DNA from: Deroplatys truncata
Taxonomy: Eukaryota > Arthropoda > Insecta > Mantodea > Mantidae
Direction: 5' to 3'
Assembly (NCBI GenBank): GCA_030765065.1
Contig: CM060988.1
Span: 179,531,065-179,595,064, forward strand
DNA length: 64,000 nucleotides
Each line of letters opens with the position of its first letter. Position 1 is the first letter of the stretch. The translations under genes and the position numbers were made by a program. The notes under the pieces were generated by a model. It did not search any database. It had not been told where the DNA came from and saw nothing but the letters and a program-made list of their open reading frames with translations. This document shows positions 32,481 to 41,675 of this stretch, piece by piece.

Positions 32481-33321
32481 AAAAATCTGATGTGTTGCAC
32501 TCACATGACTTTCTCTACTCTTGTACAAACTATTTTTACAAACGCTTATTCTCCATATTCTTCATGTTAATCGAGATGTTAATCTTATTGCTAATTTTCT
32601 TGCAGATGCAAGGGGAATTGCTAGGCTTTAAGCGATAGTCAAATATTTTAAGAGCTGGTTGCTATGTGGAGTATTCCATTCTCTTTGTATTACCAGGAAA
32701 AAAAATAAATAACGAATTTCCATTTGAGAAAAAGTATAAGTATTGGAAAATTTAAGGGAATAACAAGCAATATTTCGAAAATGGTTCACTCAACAAAAAA
32801 AATGTATATGACATAAATTGTGTATTTTAACGCGATCTACATTTTTTGTGTAGTAAACGTTTGTCTATCTCTTATAGTTTACCAGTTATGCAAAAGTCGT
32901 TCACAATGAAGAATACTTTTGGAGACATTCCCAGAAAATTCGAGATATACAATTCATTTGCCATGAAAATGTCTTAAACTTGTGGTATTTTATTCAAAAT
33001 CGTTAGAGCCATTTTTGAGAAAATTAAAATTTTCGAAAAATGTTCCATGTAAAGGGTAATCTGGGGTGGGGGGATTTTCTTGAAAACCTTCGTGTCGCAT
33101 CTCTGGAAGATACTGAAACTAAATACCAAGTTTGGTGTTTATCCGACTGTTCGTTTCTGAGGTATGCTGTTCACAGACACACACACGGACATGTTTCCAA
33201 AAATGCTTTTTCTGGATTCAGGGGGTCTCAAAACATGTATTTCCGGTGAAATCTCGGTATCGAATTTTTGGGTGGAATACAATACTTCCCCTACTTACTA
33301 TACGTAGCAGAGAAAGTAAAA
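32481..33321 (-). repeat. RX repeat, full-length minus copy
   Basis: Runs from AAAAATCTGATGTGTTGCAC to TACGTAGCAGAGAAAGTAAA. It is inserted in a LINE RT fragment. Both RX termini are present. Confidence 0.92.
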
Positions 33322-34010
33322 CGTGGTGTCTGGTGCACCATGGGTCTCCCTGTAGAAGTATGTCCAATACGTAGCCGAGTGAATACAACTTGGTCTTTGC
33401 GGTTGAAATGATAGTGTTGAAATGTAGACATCGTGTAACTTGCTTCTAGATGTGGCTTCCCATGTTTGTCTTCATTGATTAATGCAAGTGTTTTTGATGA
33501 AGTTGATGAAGTCCGTATGTCCTGAGGGGGATGTTTGGTGGCTTCTTTGGCTGCCTGATCGGCTGATTCATGTCAAGACAGCACTTAGAATACTTTCGGT
33601 ACAACGGACGCAGATTGGCAACAGCTCTCTCTAATGTACAAGTAACGTATAAACTAGCATTTTGAGACAATATTGCTCAGAAGACTGTTAGATTAAAAGC
33701 AAGTACGGAACATTACTTCAGCTGTGATTATTTCACAAGTTTAGTTACAATATTCCATTCCTTTCACGCTCCACATCCTGCAACAGATACTTGCTCGACC
33801 AAAGTCATTAACTTAATTAACAATGTTAATATCGTCAATACAAGCGCAATCTCTTGTCTTATGTTTATACTGGCTATAAACAGCGACGCCCAACAATTAT
33901 GCAGAATAACAATAATTAAGTAAACACTCAAATTACTGGCGCATGGAGAAATAAAATTATACGTGGGTTGTAATGTAATGGAATATTTATTTTCATCCTT
34001 ATTACAATAA
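33322..34010. other. Non-coding, nothing recognised
   Basis: No supportable gene. Frames at 33479-33670 and 33764-34015 lack any domain. The right part may be the 3' UTR of the LINE fragment that follows on the minus strand. Confidence 0.5.
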
Positions 34011-34093
34011 TACAAATAAAACTTACATCTAAAGCTTAAATCTAGTGCTTCGGTTCTCTAGCTCTCCCACATTTAACCCTAGGGATAAAGCTA

Positions 34094-34510
34094 CTATACC
34101 ATCTCGCCACTTTCCAAACTGTGCCCATTCTGCTGTACCTTTCTTAAGCTCCTTATCCACTTATCCCTTGTGTTTCCTAAACATGTCCCCATCATTTTAA
34201 TTGTTTCTGCTTTTGTGCTTCCCAACATTCTTAATGCTACTGCTTCTTTATTTAGCTGGTCCCATTTTTTATTCCATATAACCTCTCTCCACCTTTTAAC
34301 CGTATCACATTCTATTAGCCTATGAAACGTACTACCCAATTCATCACACATAATACATCTCCACGAACAATTATATCCATTCCTTTTTAAAAATATTACT
34401 CCTGTGCGCATCCACGCAAGACCTATTCTACCAAATTGATTGAATATATCTACATACTTCTCCCTTCCCCAATTTCTTTTAACTGATTTATACAAGATCA
34501 ATGACCACAT
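34094..34510 (-). pseudogene. LINE ORF2 C-terminal fragment with CCHC-like motif
   Basis: The minus-strand frame of 138 codons reads GRIGLAWMRTGVIFLKRNGY, then WRCIMCDELGSTFHRLIECD, a C-x2-C-x6-H-x4-C motif typical of the end of several LINE ORF2 proteins, and later DKWIRSLRKVQQ. The same order (WMRTG, CELCGG...TEHYMTEC, KWIRKV) occurs at 57560-57870, so the two are one LINE family. Only the C terminus survives here, consistent with a 5'-truncated insertion. The open frame ends at 34094 with AATAAA-like signals on the minus strand beyond. Confidence 0.75.
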
Positions 34511-34549
34511 GGGTTATAGGAAAACGTATAGTTGATAATTCCTAATTCA

Positions 34550-35244
34550 AAAAATCTGATGTGTTGCACTCACATGACTTTCTCTACTCTTGTATAACTA
34601 TTTTTACAAAGGCTTATTCCCCGTCTACTTCATGTTAATCGAGATAAACATTTACAGAAACTATCTTATTGTTAATTTTCTTGTAGATGCAAGGGGAATT
34701 GGCAGGCTTTAAGCGACAGTCAAATGTTTTAAGAGCTGGTTGCTATGTGGAGCATTTAAAAACGAATAACGAATTCCCATTTGAGAAAAAGTGTAAGTAC
34801 TGGAAAATTCAAACAAACAACAAGGAATATCTCGGAAATGGTTCACTCGACTAAAATAAGAGTGTATATGATATAAATTGCGTATTTTATCGAGATCTAA
34901 ATTTTCTGTATAGTAAAATTTTTTCTAACCCTTACGGTTTAACAGCTATATGAAAGTAATTCAGAATGAAGAGAACTTTTGGGCACATTCCCAGAAAATT
35001 CAAGGTATACATTTCATTATGTCGTGTCGCATCATTGGAAGATACTAAACTGAAATACCAAGTTTCATATTTATCCAACTTTTTGTTTTTGAGTTATGCT
35101 GTTCACAGATAGACACACACGTGCATGTTTCCAAAAATTATATTTGGATTCAGGGCACCTCAAAACATGTATTTTCGATGTAATCTCGGTATCGAATTTT
35201 TAGGTGGAATGCAGTATCTTTATGTTCATGGTAGAGAAAGTAAA
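34550..35244 (-). repeat. RX repeat, minus copy with internal deletion
   Basis: Runs from AAAAAATCTGATGTGTTGCA to GGTAGAGAAAGTAAAA. A block around the CATTTTATTTG...TGGGGATTTTC region is missing near 35010-35035. Confidence 0.88.
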
Positions 35245-35530
35245 ATTGCTGCTCGAAGATAGGCTCTTGCTAGGCTCCCTTGTTAGGTTCCGGTTAGTCA
35301 TGTTTCGATCCAGTTTCCGCTCGTCTTAGTCAGAGACGTAGCTAGGGAGGGGTTTTGGGGGATTAGAAGCCCTCCCCCCTTGCTAAAATAAGAGTAAAAC
35401 TAGCTTCATTAATAAAAGCATCTTTTCTGGAACGAGATACTGTCTAATCGTATCACTGGTAAAGCTATGTTTACACAGCATGTCTTAGACAGTATCGCCA
35501 AAGGTGGCAGTAAAAAAAAAAGTAGTAAAA
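35245..35530 (+). repeat. Low-copy repeat shared with 23843-23875 and 27055-27545 (empty site)
   Basis: TGCTCGAAGATAGGCTC, TTAGTCATGTTTCGATCCAG, GAAGCCCTCCCCCC and GCATGTCTTAGACAGTATCG align with the sequences on both sides of the second hAT. CCCTTGTTAGG marks the hAT insertion point, here with a single copy of the target. Confidence 0.8.
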
Positions 35531-35554
35531 AATGAATCTTACGATTATTTGCAT

Positions 35555-36085
35555 AATATTAAAGATATATACATGACAAATAAGATGTTTATCTTGAATT
35601 CTCTGGGAATAACCTGTGAAGCGCACTTCATTTGGAAAACATTTCGTATAATCTTGTATAATTGGTAAACGTTAAGCGATAGACGAAAACGTACCAGAGA
35701 AAAAATGTAGATATCTTTAAAACACACAATTTACTTAAAATACGTTTTTCTGTGGCATTAGGCGTTTCTGAGATATCCGTTATTAAAGTTTGGAATTGCT
35801 CAATGGTTATTCTTTTAAAGTATCGTCAACATTCAATTGTTTCTCGCGATGTCATGGAAATAGTATGGAACATTAAAGCCAGCATATAGCTTCCAGTTCT
35901 TAAAACATTTGACTGTCACTGTTCTCTTTGTATCTATAACGAAACGTGTAACGTAGCTGTTTTTGCAAAGGTTTATTTGGATTAATGTGTAGTAGATATG
36001 AGCTTTAGTAAGAATAATTTGTATAACCACTAATAAACGATACACTAGGGTAGAGGAAGTCATGCGAATGTACATCAGATTTTTA
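35555..36085 (+). repeat. RX repeat, 5'-truncated, divergent subfamily
   Basis: Starts in the middle of RX (ATGACAAATAAGATGTTTATC) and runs to GAATGTACATCAGATTTTT. Confidence 0.8.
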
Positions 36086-36414
36086 AAGCAAATGTTTTAT
36101 ATAACCAACTCCACTGGTGCACCTCCAAATCAGAAGCTCACGAGCCGTCACTGATATTGACTGTTATTGTGCACCTTGTAACCATTAGCGCAGTTTAATG
36201 AGAGGGTTTTCCTTTGCAATTGTGAACCTATTTCCACTTCGTGGACCGTTGATCTTTTGTACACTGTACGTAACGATGTACTTTAAGTATTCAGTGAGGG
36301 GAAACTTTTTTCGTTGTTATAGCAGTAAACGGTAGATCTGCAGTGTGGAAGTCAGTCACTGTTGATGTGTTAACTTCAGAACGCAATTTTGTTCGGTTTG
36401 TGCAATGCATCGAT
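36086..36414. other. Non-coding, nothing recognised
   Basis: No open frame of note. It may be the 5' flank of the pogo-like fragment that follows. Confidence 0.4.
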
Positions 36415-36640
36415 ATGAGTAAGCGAAAGGTAGTGAAATTAACCACTGAAAAAAAAGAGAGAAGTTATTGATCGATTGTGCCAGGAAAGTTGCAGAAGTG
36501 TTCGGAATTTCTAAATCAACAGCTTCAAACATTAACTGCAATAGGACCTCAATTTTAAGTGCATGGGAACAAAATTGCAGGGGGAAAGAAAAAGGGTTCG
36601 TAAAGCTGTAAACGACAAACTGGATGACAAAGTACGAAGG
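36415..36640 (+). pseudogene. pogo/Tigger-like transposase, N-terminal CENP-B-type HTH fragment
   Basis: ATG 36415 opens MSKRKVVKLTTEKK. After a frameshift the reading REVIDRL ... KVAEVFGISKSTASNI gives the psq/CENP-B N-terminal HTH seen in pogo and Tigger transposases, then AWEQN and, in the next frame, ERKRVRKAVNDKLDDKV, the linker before the second HTH. It ends near 36640, where sequence linked to a LINE 3' end begins. No catalytic domain remains. At least two frame breaks. It is not evidently the missing half of the pogo-like element at 4008-6209. Confidence 0.65.
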
Positions 36641-36740
36641 CTTCCACGGCCGGAGTTAATCGATAAAATATTAAAATCTTCCGGGCTGGAAGGCCGTGGT
36701 CTAAGGCTGACGCCAGCCCGAAGAAGCGTTGTACGTGTAC

Positions 36741-37565
36741 CTACCCTTGTTTGGGGTTTACCCACTGGCAGGTAGCATAAGGTTTTGCAGGATGGCGGTA
36801 GAGACTGAGGTTGTGGGGGTGAAAGGAGGTAGTAATAAGCTCCTGCAGGTCAGGGTGCAACGGCCCTAGTGCACCGCTGGTGGAAGATTTTATCGAAAAA
36901 TTGTTTGGTTGTAATTTTGAATTTACCAAGCAACTCGTGGTAGGACTATAAAGGAGCTCAGGTTTTGCTGCTGGTTGGAGTTGCTCCTTGGTTACCGGGG
37001 GTGCCCGCAAGCCATGCGTGGGACCCGGTGACGCCTGAAGCGGCGTTCTCTGAGGTTATAGTCCCCTAGAGAACGAAGGAGGGCACTCCGATGGAATGGC
37101 AACTTGTATAGTCTATTGGCCCGGTGCCTAATTTCATCCTCCAGGTATGGAAGAGATGAGGCTTCGTGAAGTAGTCTCACGGGGAAAGCGCGGCATACAG
37201 AATAGATGGCCCGGAGGCCCCTATTTTGCACCCGCTGCAGTCGGAGCAGACTGGAGTCTGCGGCCATGCCCCAGATCTCGCAGGCGTACAGTAGGACGGG
37301 GATTATAAGTGCTCTAAAGAGGCGCAACTTGAGCGGTATCGGCATCACGGATCCCAGCATGGGGTACAGGGAGCCGCCATACCCCGACGCGAGAGATCCG
37401 CGATGTGATCCCGGAAAGTTAGACGCCTATCTAGCTGAACACTCAAATAGGAGTTGGAATTCCTCCTCTATCCTACGTCGGAGGTAGATAAATGAGGGGA
37501 AGTTGGCGGGGAAGCGGCGCAGTGTGAAGAGAATGGCGTGGCTTTTCTCCGGATTGATGGACAAT
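36741..37565 (-). pseudogene. Jockey-like LINE ORF2, C-terminal part
   Basis: Read from 37565 down: SINPEKSHAILFTLRRFPAN, LRRRIEEEFQLLFE, then (other frame) LDRRLTFRDHIADLSRRG, then the 122-codon frame 37360-36992 with IPLKLRLFRALIIPVLLYAC and EIWGMAADSSLLRLQRVQNR. The 'L-L-RALI-PVL-YA--IWG...L--LQ--QN--LR' pattern is the standard segment after the RT domain in jockey/R1-type LINEs. Two or three frameshifts separate the parts. Downstream (minus) sequence to about 36741 is probably 3' UTR. The RT catalytic core is absent, as expected for a 5'-truncated insertion. Confidence 0.8.
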
Positions 37566-37566
37566 C

Positions 37567-38552
37567 GCCAACTAAACAGATGTTCCGCAATTTATAGCTC
37601 ACGCCAAGGTCAAAACTGCCGCATAATTGTTGGGTCTGCAGTGGCGTGTTATCGCTGGTATCCACGTGGGATTGAGCTTAAAATTTTCTTCCTTTTTATT
37701 AAAGTTGTTGGAGTGTTTATAAATTTCAATTGCTTCTCTATGAAGTCTAGCGTGAAATTGAAATTGAGTGTTATTTCTGGACGCTCTTTAACTACTGTGG
37801 TTCTTAGCGTCCCATTCTATGTTGGGCGTGAAAGACCAGAAATTTTGCTCAGAGGCCTCTTATCAGGCTTGAGGTTCTTTTACGTGCCGTAACTCTACGA
37901 CACGGGACCACCGTCTTTACTTCCCTTCTGAGGGAAGCCATGCTAAGAATTTCTACGCCCGAAAAAAATCCATCACCCTCCGCCGGGTTTGAACCCCCGA
38001 ACTCGGGAACTAGACGCTAGCACGGTACCACTAGTCCACGGAGGACGTTGAAGTCTAGCGTGATAATATTTTGTTGAAGATAGTACTTGCGTATCTTGTT
38101 ATAGGATACGATGACCCATAGTAACAAAGTGTTCAGCGACTGCAGACCTATCTGTTCGTGCAAGGCGACAATGTGTTTATGCTACGTTTTGTTGTTCCGA
38201 TGTAAACAGAGCCGCATGTGTTCCAGGTGTATATAGAATACCTTGCACAAACAGATAGGTCTGCAGTCGCTGAACACTTCGTTATTATGGGTCATCGTAT
38301 CCTATAAGAAGACACGCAAGTACTATCTTCAACAAAATATTATCATGCTAAACTTCATAGAGAAGCCATTGAAATGTATAAGCACTCCAACAACTTTAAT
38401 AAAAAGGAAGAAAAATTTAAGCTCGATCGCACTTGGATACCAGCGATGGCACGCCACTGCAGACCTACCAATCATGCGGCAGTTTTGACCTTGGCGTGAG
38501 CTATAAATTGCGGAACATCTCTTGCCTAGTTGGGTAGTAGTATATTATGCAA
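37567..38552. mobile_element. Penelope-like GIY-YIG remnant in inverted duplication
   Basis: The left arm (minus, 38235 to 37567) and right arm (plus, 38236 to 38552) are head-to-head copies sharing GTTCAGCGACTGCAGACCTA, CATCGTATCCTATAA and AACTTTAATAAAAAGGAAG. Left-arm reading has CGSVYIGTTKRSINT, the YIG half of a GIY-YIG endonuclease, then RSAVAEHFVTMGHR and KEEKFKL-type sequence. The right arm continues from SAVAEHF through HREAIEMYKHSNNFNKKEEK. This is the C-terminal endonuclease of Penelope-like retroelements, which nicks target DNA for integration. Both arms are broken by stops and frameshifts, and no RT is present. An S2 SINE (37756-38048) interrupts the left arm. Confidence 0.8.
37756..38048 (-). 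repeat. tRNA-derived SINE, family S2, with 15-bp target duplication
   Basis: Reversed S2 copy (tail at left, CCTCCGTGG head at right). TGAAGTCTAGCGTGA is present at 37741-37755 and 38049-38063. It is inserted in the left Penelope-like arm, so it is younger than the palindrome. Confidence 0.95.
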
Positions 38553-38573
38553 GGAGACTATACTGGTAGTCAT

Positions 38574-38652
38574 TAAAACGCGAGTATTATTATTAACCGA
38601 GCGAGCGAAGCGAAACGAGGTTAATAATTATCATACGAGCGTTTTAATCACA
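38574..38652. repeat. Near-perfect hairpin sequence
   Basis: ATTAAAACGCGAGTATTATT (left arm) pairs with the reverse complement of the arm ending ATACGAGCGTTTTAAT. Arms are about 26-30 bp. The loop is built of GAGCGA/AGCGAA words. Probably a small fold-back MITE or a terminal structure of a larger element. Confidence 0.75.
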
Positions 38653-38676
38653 ATTATACTCAAGCTTCATACGACT

Positions 38677-38992
38677 GTTTATGCTCGACCATGTATCTAA
38701 ATTAAAGGTTTCATAAGTATTCGTTTCTGGTTTGAGTGATGCGTTACAATCGTTATTCTTTTATCTATGGTTACAATACAATGACCTTGTAGCACCTGCG
38801 TCAAACAAAGTTGCTACCGTTGTGAGACGTACTACTCAGAATAATCTATACTTGTGCTTTCACAGTGTTACGTGGTCACTTCTGATTGGTCGAGTACCAA
38901 TACTTTGATGAACAGGTGTACCTTAATGAGGTCCATTAAAGTACTGCTACCAGTCGTATAAATGCTACATTTTGACATGGTCGAGCATAAAC
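38677..38992. mobile_element. Small TIR element, 316 bp
   Basis: A perfect 18-bp inverted repeat GTTTATGCTCGACCATGT at 38677-38694 and, in reverse, at 38975-38992. There is no open frame between. The target duplication is unclear. Confidence 0.6.
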
Positions 38993-39631
38993 CTGTATTA
39001 TCGCACAAGTAAATCCGTAAATAAACGGATAGGTATTACTGGCGCAAAACTTCTGGAATGTGACCTTGATTGCCACTCCAGCTGCTGAGCCTAGGAATGG
39101 TTTATGTTTAGCTTAATCAACGAAAGCGATATACTACCGTTGCTTACTCACACTGCGTAACACATACAGTCTGCATAGAAAGTGTCCGCATCTTGTAATT
39201 TCAAAGAGATCAGTACGTAAATAGTGCTTATTTTATATTTGTAATATTTTGATGCAGTAATACAAATTACTTAAATGTAAATAATGATTGTAATATGAAT
39301 ATGCATTTTTATGTGACATTGATTTCAGATGTTTATTAATTGTAATTATTATTGGGAAATAAGTTTATACGGCCTTACTGAAACTGTCAATAATAGCGCG
39401 CAATAATGCAGAGAGGGGGGTGAGCTGTTTATCATTATTGGAAACGAGGAAGTTACGTAATGTTGGTGCGTTTTTCCGTTTAGAACCTTCTGGAATGTTT
39501 TCTCCCTAAAGCATATGTATTCATAATTTTCATTGGATATTAAAATAGACGCTAATGTTGGCGCGTTTTATTAGCCAATAGTAGTTCAGTTATAATCTTT
39601 AGGCGTATCTGGATGCAGGAGTATAAATAGG

Positions 39632-40300
39632 GTAGGTTAGAGGTAGCTTCATGCTCAGTTCATCGAAAATCTCAATACATTACACGTCGCCTTCAGTTGC
39701 TCAGTTCATCGAAAATCTCAATACATTACACGTCGCCTTCAGTTGCTCAGTTCATCGAAAATCTCAATACATTACACGTCGCCTTCAGTTGCTCAGTTCA
39801 TCAAAATTCTTTGTGCACTATAAGTCGTCTTCAGTTCGTCAGTTCGTCAAAATATTTGTATGAGATACGTCGGCTATAGATTCACAAGTTACGAAAATCT
39901 AAAGTATTATAAAGTTAATTATACACAAAGTTGAAGTACGTGAATTAAAAGTGATTAGTAATGAAGTTATTATAACAGTTTCAGTTTTGGCGAGTGTTAA
40001 GATCAATGTATAAATGTGATAGTTAACGTGTTCGACAATAAATGTGTAAAACAAATTTCTTCATCAGTGTAATTTTTGGATAAAAGATTCCTTTCCGTTT
40101 ACACAACCCTGATCAAGAGATATGTTCGACCAAATAGCTAGCCGGAGGACAGTAAACAAAACTTAAAATTCTTTCAAACACTAATACTACCACAAATTGC
40201 TAAAACTAGATGGAGCTACAAACCGAACAAATGAATGACGTCACTAGATGGCAACACGTGATGTAAACAAACATTATAAGTAATACCGCATCAAATTGGC
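39632..40300 (+). promoter_or_regulatory. Retrotransposon LTR 3' portion with TATA box and tandem repeats at the start site
   Basis: GTATAAATAGG at 39631-39641 is a strong TATA box. About 23 bp downstream begins a series of 46-bp tandem repeats whose first bases, TCAGTT, match an arthropod initiator. AATAAA lies at 40038. The segment leads to CATCA-AATTGGC near 40296-40303, an LTR-end/primer-site junction. The 5' border of the LTR was not found. Confidence 0.5.
39655..39885. repeat. 46-bp tandem repeat, five units
   Basis: Units at 39655, 39701 and 39747 are essentially identical (TCAGTTCATCGAAAATCTCA ... CCTTCAGTTGC). Units at 39793 and 39839 are diverged. No spacers. Confidence 0.95.
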
Positions 40301-40510
40301 TACCACAACGTGGGGCTCAACAATAAATATAAATAAATAACATTAAAGCTACATCAAATTGGCTCCCATACGTGGGGCAGTTAAAATTATGTAACCAAAC
40401 AAAACAAAAGCAGCACAATATAAGATCTTCAAGTTCTAATAATTTACGTAAAAACATATTACGTAAACATTAAAACTACTTCAAATTGGCACCCAGAACG
40501 TGGGGCAGAG
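40300..40510 (+). repeat. Three iterated LTR-end/primer-binding-site-like modules
   Basis: ATCAAATTGGCTACCACAAC-GTGGGGC, ATCAAATTGGCTCCCATAC-GTGGGGC and TTCAAATTGGCACCCAGAAC-GTGGGGC occur near 40304, 40353 and 40482. Each has the form LTR end (..TCA) plus a TTGGC-(N)CCC...GTGGGGC tract of the kind that pairs with a tRNA 3' end to prime reverse transcription. Confidence 0.7.
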
Positions 40511-40830
40511 TAACCAGGAAAGGAACACGATGACCAGGAAAGGATCAGAATAACCAGGAAGGGGCAGAATTAACCAGGAAGAAGTGAGATGACCAAAGGG
40601 GCGAATGGAGAAGTGAACTGAACTACAAGATGCAGATTCCAGAAACAACAAAAGGAACGACAGACTACGCGGATGATTGGACATCGTAATTCCGAGATTA
40701 CAAGGCAACAGGTGAATTCAATTACAAAAACATCGAGAAGACGCAGATTCCAGAAACAACTATAGGAACGACAGACTACGCGGATGATTGGACATCGTAA
40801 TTCCGAGATTACAAGGCAACAGGTGAATTA
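40501..40830 (+). repeat. Retrotransposon leader with tandem duplications
   Basis: TAACCAGGAA/GACCAGGAAAGG words recur four times in 40510-40585. A 109-bp period follows: GCAGATTCCAGAAACAAC ... AAGGCAACAGGTGAATT at 40631-40718 repeats nearly exactly at 40741-40828. Non-coding. Position after the primer-site modules suggests an LTR-element leader whose gag-pol body is missing. Confidence 0.75.
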
Positions 40831-40925
40831 CAACATCTAACAGTTGGAGTGACGAGTCGCATCAAAAAACAGGAGATTTTCATCAAGAAATGAATACAGA
40901 AAATTACATGAAGTGAATCAACACC

Positions 40926-41458
40926 ATGTTGATACCTAATATGCCTGCTGCGTCTGTTCTGGTTATCGACAATGCTTCACAATGCGTCAACATTCAAATT
41001 GACAAACCACCTACCTCAAATTCATTGAAAGAAGAAATGAGAGCTTGGTTACTTAGGCATAATATAGCTTTTGATGAAAGCATGAGTAAAACAAAGCTAT
41101 ATAACTTAATTAAAGCCAACAAACTGCTTCAGAAGTCTACATACTTGACCAGCTTTTAATACATGGCCATAATGTACTTAGACTGCCACCGTATCACCCA
41201 GATCTAAACCAAATAGAATTAATCTGGGCGGAAAAAATCGGTGACCTGCAGCGATTTGCAAGAATTGGAAGGCCGGAATGGGAAAATCTATTTCGACATG
41301 TTGAATAAATTGAGACTCATTATTTCGAAAAAGATGGAATTGCAGAAAATCAAATAGAAAGAATTCTCATCCAGGATGATGGAGCAGAAATTAGCGACAG
41401 GAGTGATTCCGCAGAAGAGGAAAGGCTGTCAGGTGTGGAAGAATTGGAGGCAGATTAT
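40926..41458 (+). pseudogene. DDE_3-type transposase, C-terminal catalytic part
   Basis: ATG 40926 opens with NMPAASVLVIDNASQCVN, where the Asp of VIDNAS is the second catalytic Asp of the DDE triad, then KPPTSNSLKEEMRAWLLRHN and KLYNLIKANK. A frameshift near 41150 leads to HGHNVLRLPPYHPDLNQIEL followed by IWAEK, with the third acidic position in 'HPDLNQIE'. An acidic C terminus (DDGAEISDRSDSAEEERL) ends at 41458. The first Asp and the N-terminal HTH are missing, and the 5' side is fused to LTR-leader sequence. HTH pieces of probably related proteins occur at 31633 and 55316. Inactive. Confidence 0.75.
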
Positions 41459-41675
41459 TGACAGTGTTTTTATATTAAGGGCTTCTTACAGCGGTGGATT
41501 TAAATATACTGTATATAACTATAAGTTTATCAGTGCGGCACAGTGTAGTACAATGCAGTGCATAACAGGTGTGCGGATATTTGACAACGACTGTCCCACC
41601 TCTCCCGCAGCATGCAGACGACCGGTCACCTCTGAACTGGTAACTAACTCGCTTCATAGCTGTCATTAAGATTTT

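Noticed and set aside
39655-39885. Regular 46-bp repeats as a CRISPR-like array
   Set aside because: Units abut with no spacers, and the context is eukaryotic LTR sequence.
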